NCBI GenBank assembly: GCA_002224055.1
Contig: AZLU01000103.1
Coordinates: forward strand, 1 to 64,000
Direction of reading: 5' to 3'
DNA from: Pezizomycotina sp. ARF18
Lineage: Eukaryota > Ascomycota
DNA: 64,000 nucleotides
This document shows positions 11,598 to 24,478 of the stretch, one piece after another (position 1 is the first letter of the stretch; every line of letters begins with the position of its first letter). The translations under genes were made by a program, and so were the position numbers. The notes under the pieces are model-generated. The model was not told where the DNA came from and did not search any database. It saw nothing but the letters and a program-made list of their open reading frames with translations.

Positions 11598-12638
11598 TAG
11601 TAGTTCCCGAGCGTGTCCGGCTTGGAAGTTGGCGCAGAGAGACAGCAATGACGATGTTTTCCACCGAACGCAAACGTAAATCGATTCGCAAAAAAAGCTC
11701 TAGAAGGACAAGATTAACAATTTCTTTCTTCGGTAAATAGAAAAAGGTAGATATTCTGTTATTGTCAATGTTTTGATAGATCAAAAGAGGAGAAGAGCGA
11801 AAGAGCGAAAAGAAATACCGAAAGGAGTACGAAAAAAGAAATACTGTGTCAGGTTGAGCTTGTGAAGATATTATAATACTAACACTGGACACTGGTAAGG
11901 TGTTACAATAATAAAAAATTATACTAAGCGATATAGAAGTGAGAGTGATGGAAAGGAAAGAAGAGATAAATGGGGTTGATGATGGGAAATGTGAAGTCTT
12001 ATGTTTTCCCGAGTTGTATTTATCTAGTATTCGTTCGCTGCTTCTATTACTAGCGATTTAGACTTTTCTGGTGATGATAGAAGGGGAGGAGGAGGAGTTG
12101 CAGAGGGACCGAATGTTGAAAGAAATAAGCAGAGAGAAAAAGTAAAAGAAGCGAAGAGGGGAAGAGAAAAAGAAATAGGTATAGAATGAAATAAGAAATA
12201 TATACGAAAATAAATGATTTAATTTGATTTTTTTTTTTTTGAATTGTATTACAGACTTCGTGTATTGCCGAAGTTGAAAAAGGAGGATGCGGAAGAGGAG
12301 AAAGGTGAAGGAGATGATAAGTGAATGTAAAGTAGCAAGGGAATAATTAATTGATTATTTACTTTGCATTTTGGGAATACCCGCCCTTTTTGATCTTTTG
12401 GTGAGCGCCGATTCAATTCACTACACAAAGTTATATACCTAATCTCTCTGCTTCTGTCCGCTAACCATGTGTATCATGGGAAATGTTCCAAGAAGAAGAA
12501 GAACAGGCGTGTGTAAGTTAAGAAGTATACTGCTATTATACTTTTTTATTTTTCTTTTTTCTTTTTTCTGTTGGAGGGGGTGTCTGGAAAATTCAATCAA
12601 AAGAAAAGAGGTGGAAGTGGGATCGAAACGAAGTGCAG

Positions 12639-12685
<47 letters not shown>
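12639..12685 (+). repeat. 47-nt poly(A) tract
   Basis: An uninterrupted A run in the INO80-SWI5 gap. It creates artificial poly-Lys and poly-Phe open frames on the two strands. Confidence 0.95.
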
Positions 12686-12687
<2 letters not shown>

Positions 12688-13608
12688 AAAGAAAAAGATT
12701 CCACCCAAACGCCCACGACAACCATCACCATCTCCTTCCCGCCAACACACACGATAATGAGAACCTATCACCTCATGAAGAAAAAAATCATCTCCTGACC
12801 CCTGAACAAAGCCTTGAAAATTTTGAATTTGATATATTTTCAAGAAATATACGCTGTTCCGGGTAAGAAAACATATATCGTCGCCACGATTGAAAGAACC
12901 TTTTTTTTCTTGTTCTCACAGTTGGTAATATGAACATTTTCAAATATTAAATACTACATTAGTATAACTAATAACTTGGCTCTGGATTATTAGTTCCCTC
13001 CTTTTGAAGACAGGTTGTGCGGAAAAAATGGTAAACGCAATAAAGGTAATTTTACAAGTCCGTTGATCGTAAGCGTGGCAGGTGAGTACCCTTTTTTTGG
13101 GGTAATTTCTCCATCTGTGTCGACTTTCAGAGGAAGAGGGGGTTTTCTGGTTTGGAGAAAGATAGAACATGATTCGTGTGGGTGTTCAGTAGGCCATGCC
13201 ACTGGGATGGATAAGGGTAACTTTTGTTACATGCTACTTAACGCAAAATTCGGGATAAACAACAACCAAGCAGCGTTGCGAAACCGATTGCAGCGAATCT
13301 TTCGGGAACGGAGGATTGTTTCTTCTAAATCCCCCCCCCCCGGTATTTGGTCGCAATGTCAAAAAGGGAGGACATATAGGAAGACTCGAGGGCTGATTTA
13401 AAATGCTCACCGCCGAAAGTGGGAGGTTATAGTAGAGAAATCTACCTTTCCCATGATGCGACCATGATCGATATCGTGAGCGAGAGTGAAAATTTAGGTA
13501 AGCTCTTAAAGCTCCCTTGCTCTCGCAAAGCCTTTTTTTTTGGCTTCCTGATTTTTATTCCCTGCGTCGATACCCCGATCCCTTTTCGCTGTGCTGTTCA
13601 CGACGACG

Positions 13609-13662
<54 letters not shown>
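13609..13662 (+). repeat. 54-nt poly(A) tract
   Basis: The longest homopolymer in the window, an uninterrupted run of A. No target-site duplication or element body was recognised upstream of it, so a retroposed tail is not supported. Confidence 0.95.
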
Positions 13663-13664
<2 letters not shown>

Positions 13665-15287
13665 AAATATTCGAATAGAAAATACTGTGCAGGTTCACCT
13701 TATTTTGGGTGGTGTGGTGGATCAATCGGAGTGAGGAAAGGACAAGGACGTGAACCAGAGTCCAGCCCGGGAAGAAAAAAGTAATTATACGCGACGATGA
13801 TACAATCTGCGAAAAAGGTTAAATAAGATTTTAATAAGGAATAATAAAGAATTGACGCTTTGTTTCGTTTGTTCGGCTGTGGATTTCTTGAAAAATCTGA
13901 CTGATTAGGTGCGTATCTTCCGGGATTATTTTGGAAACCGTCCTCTCTTCAAACAGATGTATTATCCCACACACCACCCTAAAAGAAGGTTTAAAAAAAG
14001 GGCTGTGACCGTACGCGGGAAAAAAGCAATGAAAACGAGTCTATTCATTCTTTGAGAGTGGAAAGGACACACCGCTATTGGAAGGAGAGATTTGCAGGTT
14101 GTCATTGTGATCGTTGATTTCTGGTCGTTGTCCTTTTTTCTTCTTTTCTTTGTCAGTGGTCGTCGGTGGTCATACCCCTTGTAAAAAAGGGCACAGAGGA
14201 AGAATAAGCATCCTTTTTCCCCTACGATAGGACGTCGTGATAGTAGCAAGAAGCCGGTTGGAATCCATGTCGTTATTTATTAGTGATTTTTTTTTTGTTT
14301 CGGAGATTGACAAACGTACGACCGAAAAAAATCCCTCTAACATCTCACCACAGTATTTTGCCACAGTCTGGGCACGGAAAAAAAAAAAGAACTCTCGTCA
14401 GCTTTTGAAGTCTTGATGATGGTTCTACTGGTATGAATTTATAGACCGTTTTTCTTATAAACTGTTCTATTTCTGGTATTTGTTTTACAGCTCATGAAGA
14501 TGTTTCCGTGGCACCAAACATACCAGAGATCGATTGTAGATAAAAGCTTCAAGCTTTGAAATGTTATGAAGTTTGGTGTTGTGACCTAGAGCACGATAAA
14601 AGAAAGAAAAAGGAAAAAAAAAAAAGTTAGCGCGGGAAATTAGCAAGCAGGGACAAGCAGGAGGAACGTGGGGTGAAAAAGCAAGGGCTTACGCTACTTT
14701 TTAGGACAAAGCTATCTCTCAAAGGGCCTTGTAAAAAAAAAAAAAGTGCAGGCTCACGTGGAACAAATATGTTCCTTCTATACAGCCTAACTTCTCCTTT
14801 CAAACGTGGCCCGTATATGAACTATGTAAGGCTGTCCAACGGCTACGTACATGTCGTGCACAGCTTTGAAAGTTCGAACGTGATTGTTTGTGCTTCCTCC
14901 TCTTTTGGGTAGGTACTACTGAGATGTTTTTGTTACACAAGGTCCCAACATCTTGGAGCCGGCTTCAGTCGAATATCCGTCGCTTCAGTGGGTTTCATGC
15001 GCAGGACAACAAGATTATCAACGGGGCAAAACACTACCACCCCGAGCACCATCAAGCTCTGTCCTTCTAGCTAGTACCCAAGCGCCGCCATTAGTCGTAG
15101 GCTAAGCTTAGGCGCTTAACGGATTGGTGTATTATTATTGTTGTTGGCGCAGGATGGCGGTGCTAAACCCCTGGTGTTTGTAGGCTATCAGATCATGGAA
15201 AGCGCGACTTGAAAATGATACCTCCTTGTGAAGGTCTACTTCGTAGGGTCCCAGACAAGTAGGTCTCCAGACTACATGGTTCCGGTG

Positions 15288-15291
<4 letters not shown>

Positions 15292-15326
<35 letters not shown>
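15292..15326 (+). repeat. 35-nt poly(A) tract
   Basis: An uninterrupted A run about 560 bases upstream of SWI5. No associated element was recognised. Confidence 0.95.
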
Positions 15327-15328
<2 letters not shown>

Positions 15329-15883
15329 AGTTGTTTTGTTAACAACCTTTTCTTTCTAGCAGAGCCAACGCTAAATTGTGACAATTTTTTTTTCTTGATG
15401 GAAAGAAAATGGACTGGCGAGGATTTGGGGCTTGAGTTGTCTCCTACCCAGCGTCTCTGCCTTGGATCTGAGCCTAAGCGTGGTTCAAATCGGGACCTCT
15501 GTTTCAAGACAAACGGGGCCGGCCACTTACAGGTACAGATAGGGGCGAAGAATAAAGAAAGAAAGAGCTTCAAATCAATTCTAGTCGTTTCCGGTTGAAG
15601 CTATTTAGTTAAGTCCTAATATGTGGACTTATTCTGTCCATATCGGCAAGGAAATTTTGGGTGGAATTCAGTTTGACAGAACCACCAAAATAAAATAAAA
15701 GTGTTTTGATAATTGACTAGAGAGTCGTTCTAAATTCCCAATTCCTCGTTTCTGCAAACGCGTAAACAAAAGAATGATAAATTAATATATACTTAGATGT
15801 AAAAATAATAAAAAAAAATATTCTACCGCTTCAACTTGAACCCTGCGTTGCACAAGAAACCGCCCAACAAAATATAGGGAAAC

Positions 15884-16567
15884 ATGGGCGAGGAATCGAC
15901 GGGAACGGAGAAGGCTCAAGAGCAGCCAGACCGTCTCGCAGGAGAGGCTGAACAAAGCGCCGGCGACAAGAAGATCGTTAGAACATTCCCATCGCCATTC
16001 TTATTTCAATGCATTGCCCTCTTCTTGAACAAAAAGAGATATGAAAGAAAATTTACGCGCCCATGACAAATAATCTAGCTAACTAATTTTGTTCCGCCGT
16101 CATCAAATACAGGCTGAGCTCAAAGCATCGATCGACTCTGTCAAGTCCCAGCTGGCCGACGTGAACTCCAGTCCGCTCAGCTGTCTTCGAAGCTGAGTAA
16201 GTTTCGATTATAATAAAATTCTCTCTCAGATTACCCCCACAAGAAAAGGTATCTCATGATAGTCGCCGCAATTTTGGCTAATCGCAGTTTCCTTCCCCGA
16301 AAAAGTACGCGCATCTTCTATCGTCGCGCGCCACATCAAGCTGCTGCACGACTTCAACGAGATCAGGGACGTCGGGCTCGGCCTCATCGGCACGGTTGCG
16401 GAAGGGCGGCACCTCCGCCTTCAAGATGTCATGGGTGTAAGTATAATAGATTCTGACAAGAAGTGAAAAATCTCACACTGATTGTTCTTTCTCGATTATC
16501 ATGAATATGGACTAATGTCAACTCAACTTGGGTGGCTATAGAATTCGGCGTTGGGCCAGATGATTGA
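15884..16567 (+). CDS. swi5: Recombination mediator Swi5/Sae3
   Basis: Swi5 with Sfr1 (Mei5) stabilises Rad51/Dmc1 filaments in homologous recombination. The start ATG at 15884 gives MGEESTGTEKAQEQPDRLAG. Three introns are readable. The first ends at ATACAG near 16111 (branch site AGCTAAC near 16077), before AELKASIDSVKSQLADV. The second runs from a GTAAGT donor near 16197 to a CGCAG near 16287. The third runs from GTAAGT near 16438 to CTATAG near 16540. The diagnostic part is SIVARHIKLLHDFNEIRDVG followed by LGLIGTVAEGRHLRLQDVMG, with the last exon encoding EFGVGPDD before the TGA at 16565. This C-terminal block is the conserved Swi5 domain, and the small size fits. There is one apparent frame slip near 16165. 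Confidence 0.85.
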
Positions 16568-17321
16568 AAGGACCCGAATAAATTGGGGAGATGTTCGACG
16601 GTCTAATAGGAGGGGACCTTTATTAAAACACAAATATTTTACAATAGGGTACTTATAAAGGGGGGTAGGCAAATGGTTTTCACTTTTCTTTTAGAGACTG
16701 AGATATTATGATGACATATCAATGCTCCTACCGATATTGCAGTTTCGTTCAAAATTACCTGTACTTATGACTTAATAGTAATGCTGATAACTGCCGACCA
16801 CGATCCGCGATCGTCGGGAGCAGAAAAATAATATTTGCTTAGACGCGGCTCTCTCGATCAAAGCCAATTACTGCCAAGTCTATTCGGTTTAGTAAAAATT
16901 TTCGCAATGATAATCTTCACCGCCGATTGAAGTCTAGTCATTGATTACATTTTGCAGCATCACAAATTCACTAAAGTGAAGAGAATCAAGTATTGGAGAT
17001 GTCAAGTCTGTCTATCGGATTAATGGTTTCCAACTTTTTTGAAATAGTTCGAGTAAAGAAGAATTAATGTACAGGATATATATTACCGTACTAAAGGTAG
17101 GGAAGAATATCGCTATTCATCCAAAAATAGAAAAACAATATTGAAAGTTATTAAAAAGGCATAATTTCAATAAAATAGAGAGAACATAAGCGTGAAACTC
17201 CAATTCTGAAAAACTAAGAAATTCGCTTTTTTGTTCTTGAAATAGCTTGGAAAATCAGGTATAAAAAAGACACGAACATGCTAAAAACTAAAAATTAAAA
17301 ATTAAAAATTAAAAAACGGCT
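16568..17321. other. Convergent intergenic region SWI5/ABC transporter
   Basis: About 750 bases of AT-rich sequence lie between two convergent genes. A short A(4-5)-T(2) tandem array occupies 17289-17316, just after the transporter stop. No coding or RNA gene is seen. Confidence 0.6.
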
Positions 17322-20300
17322 TTATTCTTTCAGCCCGAGGGTTTGGAGGTTGACGAGCTCGTGGTATCGTCCCTTCTTCGCCATGAGCGACTTGTGGTCT
17401 CCACTTTCGCAGATCTTGCCGTTCTCAAAGACGTAGATGACATCGGCGTTTTGAATGGTGGAAAGACGGTGAGCAACTGCTACGGTCGTCCTGCCTCCCT
17501 TCTTGATCGCCTCGTCGAGGCAGCTTGGACGACACGTTCCGACTCGCTGTCGAGCGCGACGTACTTTCGTCGAGGAGAAGGATCTTCGGGTTACGGATGA
17601 GAGCGCGAGCGATACAGATGCGCTGCTTCTGACCTCCGGAGAGGAGAGTTCCTTTCGTACCGCAGAGCTAGAAAGTTCATAAAATCATTAGTATAAAGTA
17701 TTCATACATCCACAACCACAAAGAGTGTATTTTCTTACCGTGTTGAATCCGTCCGGAAGACTGAGGATGAATTCGTAGATGTTTGCTTCCTTGCAGGCTT
17801 GCACAATTTGCTCTTCCGTGATGTCTTCACCTTCAGCTCCGAGCATGATGTTTTCACGAATGGTACCAGAGTAGAGAACGGGTTCTTGGCTGACCAGACT
17901 CAGTTGTCTCCTGTACTGGTTAAGGTTAGGTTGGTAATCTCCTTGCCGTCAACGTAGACACCACCCGTAGTGACATCGTAGAAACGCTCAATGAGACTGA
18001 TCGTAGTTGACTTGCCGCATCCAGAAGGGCCGACGAGGGCGACATACTGTCCCGGCTTAATGACGAGGTCTAAAACCCCTAAGCACAGCGGTCTGCGGAC
18101 GAGTCGGATAGCGGAAATGCACGTCTCGGAATTCGATTGCTCCCTTGCACTCGGGAAATCCTCACCCTCATCGCTCCATGTATCAATTTCCGGCTTGCGA
18201 TCGAAGAGTTCCTTCAGAGATTGAGCTGCCTGTTTCGCTTTACCCATGTCCGGCGCGAAACTAAAGATGGTACCTGCAGATTGCGAACCGAAGATGATAC
18301 TCATGAAAACGATGAAGAATTTCTTCATAGAGTATTCGTGTCGCGGAGGAGCGTACCACCATACCAGAAACCGAGGGCGGTACAGCAGAAGACCAGGGAC
18401 TGCGAGAAAGCGTACAGAGAAGACGAACGCAAAATGCTCCTGAGAGAAACCTTTTCCTGGGCCGCAATTTGTTTTCATAGTGCGCGATAACGTCGGCCTC
18501 GCGGACGAGAGAAGCGACCGTCCTAATGTTTCCAGAGGCTTCACATGCATAGCCAGCAGAATTTCGTAGGCCTTCTTGGAGCGCGCCTGGAACCTGGCTA
18601 GCATCCAGAAGCGGAAGAAACCGCACGCGAGCAGGACCGGTATCGTAGAGATACAGACCAATGCAAGCTTCCACCCGATGGCAAGACTGAGAATGATAGC
18701 TCCGAAAAGGGTGGTCGTGACGATGAGAATCGTCCAAGCGTTGAACCAGAGAGGCAGCAAGGGAAGTTGTTTCGGTTGACAAAAAGGAAGTGAGGGCACC
18801 AGTAGTATGATCCTCATGGTCTTGAAAAATCCATACAGTCAGCGATGCTGTTGAAAAAAAAAAAAAAAGCCATGAAACAAAAGAAAAGTTTTCTTACCGA
18901 AATAGCTAATATCTTGCCGTAATAAAGTGCGGAAGCACGATCACGGACCCTGTGAACGAGGCGTTCAGAACAGTATGCAAACGCGACGCCCTGGATGGAA
19001 TACGCAGCCAACATAAGGAAAGCTAGGCCGAGGTAGGCCAAACTCCATATGCGAGCATCGTGTTTCATCTGTCATATTGATTTGGTGGAAGAGAGAGCGT
19101 GGTGATCTACTTCGGAGTTAGATTGCTGTTATTAAAAAAAAGAGCCAGTAAGAGAGAATGCTTACCGAAAATGCAAAGAATATGGACTGGACAGGATAAC
19201 CTAAACCGCAGACGACACAGAAAACCAGACCAACAATCATGATCGGAATTTCCGTTTTGTTGAAAGACGCGTCATCCTAATCAGGGTCCTAAACTGTACT
19301 TCTGAACCTGTTCTGCTTTCTTCTTTTCTAAAGCAATACTGGAAACAGATTTGGATGTGGTAGCGCGATTGAGACGGTTGCCGAGTTCACATCTTCCGGA
19401 TCCTCGTTAGCACCAGTTTGTTGCTTCGGTTGGTCTTTGTGGGCGCAAGCTTGAGGTCAGCGGCTTCGGCAATCTGCTCGTCTTCGGCAGCTTCGATTTC
19501 TTCCTCCCGGCGTTCTTCTTGGAACTTTTGGGCGTCGACAAGCTTATAGTACGCTCCCTTCCTCGAGAGAAGATCGGCGTGGGTGCCTTGTTCAAACGAT
19601 ACGTCCGTTTTGCATAACAACGATGTTGTCCGCGTCCTTGATAGTCGATAAGCGGTGGCAATGCAGATAGTGGTTCTTCCCCTGCTGGCCTTATCGAGCG
19701 CCCTCTGGACAACACCTTCAGACCTAGTATCCAGAGCCGAGGTGGCTTCGTCGAGCAAAAGAACTTTGGGATCTGAAACAACCGCACGGGCAATGGCAAT
19801 ACGCTGCTTTTGGCCACCAGACAAGCGGACAGACCTTTCTCCGACGTTGGTTTCATAACCTTCAGGCAAACTATCGATGAATGAAGCAGCATTAGACATT
19901 TTCACAGGCGGCGACGACGAGCTCTCGCTTCTTTTCTTCCGAAGCATGTTCGTGAGGGTTCCAAATAAGACAAAGGCGACGTTTTCAAAAATTGTCGTAT
20001 TGAACAGAACGGGTTCTTGTTGAACCAGGGAGATCTTTTGCCTAAGCCAGCGTAAATTCAGGTCCTTGACATTGCGACCGTCTAGAAGTACCTGGCCACC
20101 AACGGGGTCATAGAAGCGCTCGACGAGACCAACAATGGTCGATTTACCAGAGCCAGATGCACCAACAAGAGCAGTAACTTTGCCTGCAGGGATAACAAGG
20201 TTCATGTCCTCGAGAAACGGTGACTTCGGGACGAGACGGGTAAATATGCTTGATGTTGATCAATTCAAGCTGTCCTTCGACCTGGTCCGGCTTTTCCCCG

Positions 20301-21734
20301 CTCTCGTCCAGAGGGTCAATAGGAGACTGGCGCTCGATAGCGCTAAAGATCTTCGAAGCAGCAGCAACCGAGGTGCCGATCGCCTGAATATTCGGAGCGA
20401 CATTTCCGAGCGAGAAAAGCGCCAATGATCACAGCCATCAAGCAGGTAATAACGGCCGAGATGGAAACATCGTGGCTAAAAAGTAACCTAGAACCTTCCC
20501 AGAAAGCCAAGGCATAATTGAGATAGACAATCCACATCATCATCCCAATCATGACGCCAAGCATGGTACGATGCTTGATTCCGTACTTCTCAGCCTCCCT
20601 CCAGATGCTTGTCGTAGTTCTCCGCAAGCTTCCTTTGCGTGCCGAAAGCTACAGCGTTACGAACCGAAGAGAAAACCTCCTCGCAAGAGTACCTCCCAAA
20701 GCATACGAATTGATAGATGCCTTGTTGAACTTGACAATGAATGAAGAACCTGTTCCCATGATCACGGTAATAGCCAAGACAGTCGAACAGAGGATCAATG
20801 TCAATTTCCACGACTTTATGAAACCGATGACAAACGCAGTAATGAAGGTAGAAAGCGCATTGGTGGTGAGGGTAGTCTTTTCACTGAGTCCTTCTTGGAT
20901 CAAGTTCGTGTCGGCCGTAATTCGAGTGGTGACTTCTCCAGCACCAAGCTTGTCGAATATCGCAATATTTTTGACGCAAAAGCGCTTTCAAGTAGGCTTT
21001 GCGAATCCTGCCCGTAATGTGCTCACCAGTATAGATAGCAAGGACCGTACATGTGTAGATGAGGACGAACTCTCCGACTGCCATATACACAAAATAAGAC
21101 TGTATATCTTGTAAGTTCATGAGTGAAATGTTGTTTCGTAATTTCGCCCAAAAACCACTTGGAGAACGTCCCGGTGAGCTGGCCGAAAAGAATAGTCATG
21201 CTACGAGAAAACAGGCAATTGTAAGTTTGCTGTTCGACTGATAGCTATAATGGTTGGAGGGAAAGGTTTCTTACAGGGGCAGAACTGCGCCAGCACATAT
21301 AGACGTGAAATGAGCGAACAGAACCAAGCAGATGTCAACTCTGGAACCATATTTGTATAGATCGAAATATTTGACAGAAACATCTGTAGGGTTTAGGACA
21401 AGACGTTAGCAAGAATTCGTCTCAGAAAAGCAATAGATACAAGCATCAAATTGCCGCAGCAAATAATCAGAAGGTCGATTTGATCGAACAAAAGGTCACT
21501 CCGTACCAGGAATATCGATTTGCCCGTTTTATAATATATCTCTCTTCTTCTGATAAACGTGCCAATGGATCTTTTGGTTCGACTGAACGACTTTTGAGTC
21601 CAGTTTTTCGAGGTTTGCACCAGCAGTGTCGCTTCCGCTGCCTGCACCGGCGTCGCTAACGGAAGTCGCGCTCGACGGAGCATTCCGAGACCCCTCTGGC
21701 TCAGGCGGCGCAAGCTCTTAACCTTTTCTGACAT
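17322..21734 (-). CDS. ABCB-type full-length multidrug transporter (Mdr1/Pmd1/Ste6-like)
   Basis: This plasma-membrane ATP-driven exporter has the TMD-NBD-TMD-NBD layout of the ABCB (MDR) family. The start is at 21734 ([13 protein letters not shown]). TMD1 contains [20 protein letters not shown] and [20 protein letters not shown] (about 21050-20820). NBD1 (about 20210-19560) has [20 protein letters not shown] (Walker A), [23 protein letters not shown] (signature) and [17 protein letters not shown] (Walker B). TMD2 follows at about 19070-18300. NBD2 has [20 protein letters not shown] (about 18040-17990) and further NBD2 sequence down to about 17450. The C-terminus [16 protein letters not shown] ends at the stop at 17322. 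Several introns and frame slips interrupt it. Order and length match fungal Pmd1-like proteins. The substrate cannot be told from sequence. Confidence 0.88.
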
Positions 21735-21935
21735 TATGTTATTGTTATTGAAATGCCAGGAATATTCGAAGGCGATTGCCCGCGAACGGGAAGAAACGGC
21801 GGCCGAAAGTAAAAAGAAAAGGCCTTATAGAATGCTAACGGCGAATTTGAATTTGGCTAGTAGTGATTCGAATGAAGTGTGCTATAACCAGAGGTCGCAC
21901 TATAGACAACTGAACGCGCTGTCGAAGTTTAAGCA

Positions 21936-22289
21936 TTTAGGGCTGGATCCGAGATAAACCTTAGATTTCCAACTTCAAGACCTGATCAAGCTTTATATAT
22001 CTGGATGGATAAATCTTTTCAGGAGCGATCACTCCCTTTTATATTCTATTTTTATTTTTTCGTTCATTAAAAAAAAAAAAAAAAGGGCATCGCAAAAGGC
22101 AAAAGGCAAAAAACTTTAGGGCTGGATCCGAGATAACCTTAGATTTCCAACTTCAGACCTGATCAAGCTTTATATATCTGGATGGATAAATCTTTTTCAG
22201 GAGCGATCACTCCCTTTTTATTCTATTTTTATTTTTTCGTTATTAAAAAAAAAAAAAAAGGGCATCGCAAAAGGCAAAAGGCAAAAAAC
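21936..22289 (+). repeat. Tandem direct duplication, about 177 bp x 2
   Basis: Copy 1 (21936-22114) and copy 2 (22115-22289) are collinear from TTTAGGGCTGGATCC to GGCAAAAAAC. They differ almost only by one- or two-base indels, mostly in homopolymers (AAA/AA, CAAG/CAG, T-run and A-run lengths). I saw essentially no substitutions. The pair lies just upstream of the ABC transporter start. Confidence 0.95.
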
Positions 22290-22605
22290 GAAAAACAAAT
22301 AAACAGTATCAGTTAAGAAGAAGTACCTTCTTTCTATTATGACTAGACTATTTCTGCAATCTTTTCCTTGTGCATGTAATAAATAGCGGACCAAGTACCT
22401 TATGATTGGGAGTCCTCCATCTTCGATAGTTGAAGGGTCATTTTGTTATATTGGATTCCGTTTATTCTCTCTTTTCTTTTTTTCGGATGTTCGTACATCC
22501 GAGAGCCGTCTAGCATTTTGGCGGAGAAAGAAAAGAAATAATTATCACGGTACTTTAATTTCAATAGCTTTTTCTCCCCCTGTTCGGTATATACCTACAA
22601 TCGAA

Positions 22606-22636
<31 letters not shown>

Positions 22637-24437
22637 CCTAAAAAAAATTTATTTCGTCGGAAGACTGACTGACTCTCCCTCGCAGAAATCGATCTCTTCA
22701 ATCTTTCCTTCCTCACGGCGGGAGATACTTGGGGTTCGACATGGTTCCAGCCCACGGAAATATTTTAATTCTTCTTGCATGGCCATATATTGCCTTCTCT
22801 ACCAGAAAACTTCCTATAAATCGATGTATAACCCTGGAAATGGATATGTTATATACGTTATCTTGCAAGCCGGACACGCAACAGAATCTCTCCCTTAAAC
22901 CGTGGACGGTCTAGCGCAGAGGGAGAAACTTTGTAATTTCGTTCAACTTCACACCGCTTTCGCAGAAAGGAGAATCCTAAAGAATCTAAATAAAATAAGG
23001 CCCTTTCATTCACCCTATCAACTCCCTTTTTTGACACCCATCCGCCGATGCTTTCAGAGACAATATAACAAAAACAGCCCACAAGGTTAGTCGTCAAAGG
23101 TGCGAAAGAGGAAATAATTGCCGGATATCTCGGTAAAGAGCTGAGCGGTAATCTAAACCGTAAAACCTCACTTCTCGACGCTCTTTGGCTCGAGAGTCTT
23201 AGGGCCTTCTTTTCCCCGTATTCATAAGAAAATGAAGGCAATCGGGATCGTCGCGAGCTTCGTGCAGGACCGGAATAGTAGGACGCAAATCCGTACGTTC
23301 GTACTTGCACTTGTGATTTCGTCATCGAATTCGAAATGTATTTTCTACTAACCCCTTTTCATATCATTTCTTTTTCAAATACTGGACAACTTCCAATCAA
23401 GTGCCTTATCGTTTTGATGATGTTTATCGTATCCTGTCTGCTGCCTTAAGGAGATTGATGCTTTTAGTGATGACTCTTATTGAGTGCCTGCTGCAGGGCA
23501 TGCATATGTCTTCGGATAGTTGTACGCGCGCCCGTTTAAACGGGCGAATAGGATTGAATAATTTACTAACCAAAAAAAAAAAAAGAAAAAAAAAAGCAGT
23601 GATCAGGAGTGTTAGGTGCTACTGCAGTGCTACACATGCTCACTTCCTCTTTTTTTTTTTTTTTTTGTATACTACCGGTAGGTGGGGGCAATGGGCGCAC
23701 ATCCTTTGTGTAATAGTTCTCTTTCAAGGTCTCTTCTCTAGGTACCCTTGTTCGATCTCTCCTTTGGTCTGACTTGAGTCAAACTAAACCCAGCAATAAT
23801 CTTTGTGAACAAATAACCATTTCCTTTGATTCCAACGAGATTTTCAAACGGCCTGCCTACCAGATATTCAATCAGGCTGTCCAAATACCAAAGAACGGGG
23901 TCTTCAGTGTATCCGAGTGTGCGAGTGTATCCTTAGTCTGGAGAAAACGGCAAGTTTCCTCGGGCGTAAAAAGTCTCAATATAGAAATTTTACCACAGCT
24001 CTACTTTAAGGGCTAGAATTTAGCGTGCACGGTTCGTTCAAGGTATAAGTTGTTCAAAGGTTTGCTGTGTAAAATCCGACTTTTAGAGGCGCCGATAGGC
24101 AAGCACCAAGCAAGTATGTATACGATATACGATATACGTATTTCGTATTTCGTATTTAAGAGGATAAAACTCGCTCCGCGATCGCGATATACAACCGTCA
24201 GCGTAAAAGTTTGCGATGAATCTCTCTCTTGATGTGTTTTCGATTTTAAATTCATATCTTCAGTGATATATTTTAATTGCTTTTCCTTTTCGTTTATTCA
24301 TTTCTATTTACACAAATACGATGCCCGAGCCGAAGCGAATTTCGAAATCCTCTACGAAATCCTAGCTTAAAACATCGGAACACTTCAAGCAACTCGAGGA
24401 CTCTGGCCGCAACCACCAATTCTGCCTGAAGAAAGTA

Positions 24438-24478
<41 letters not shown>

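Larger units (their letters stand above)
10729..15883. other. 5.1 kb AT-rich gap between INO80 and SWI5
   Basis: This large gap lies between two divergently transcribed genes. It contains A runs of 24 (11354-11377), 47 (12639-12685), 54 (13609-13662) and 35 (15292-15326) bases. Fragments resembling exons occur, such as an acceptor-like ATTACAG at 12254 followed by 22 codons to a TGA. None could be assembled into a recognisable gene. The only plausible coding unit is the 60-codon frame at 11415-11597. Long open frames near 12.5-12.8 kb consist largely of Lys codons from poly(A). The rest may be 5' UTR, regulatory DNA or degenerate sequence. Confidence 0.5.

Noticed and set aside
12439-12866. 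Overlapping open frames on both strands rich in Lys or Phe
   Set aside because: They are produced by the 47-base A run and show no family features.
13609-13662. Poly(A) tail of a retroposed element
   Set aside because: No element body, reverse-transcriptase similarity or flanking target duplication is seen.
15395-15500. Possible tRNA or tRNA-derived element: GTTCAAATC (B-box-like) with a weak A-box-like stretch upstream
   Set aside because: The T-arm and acceptor stems do not pair and no cloverleaf can be drawn.
4275-16567. INO80-SWI5 as a dedicated genome-maintenance gene cluster
   Set aside because: They are separated by 5.1 kb and share no visible regulatory sequence; both are ordinary conserved genes, so adjacency alone is not evidence.
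22858-23325. 155-codon minus-strand open frame
   Set aside because: Ser/Arg/Leu-rich without recognisable domain, splice context or codon pattern distinct from the AT-rich gap; chance is likely.
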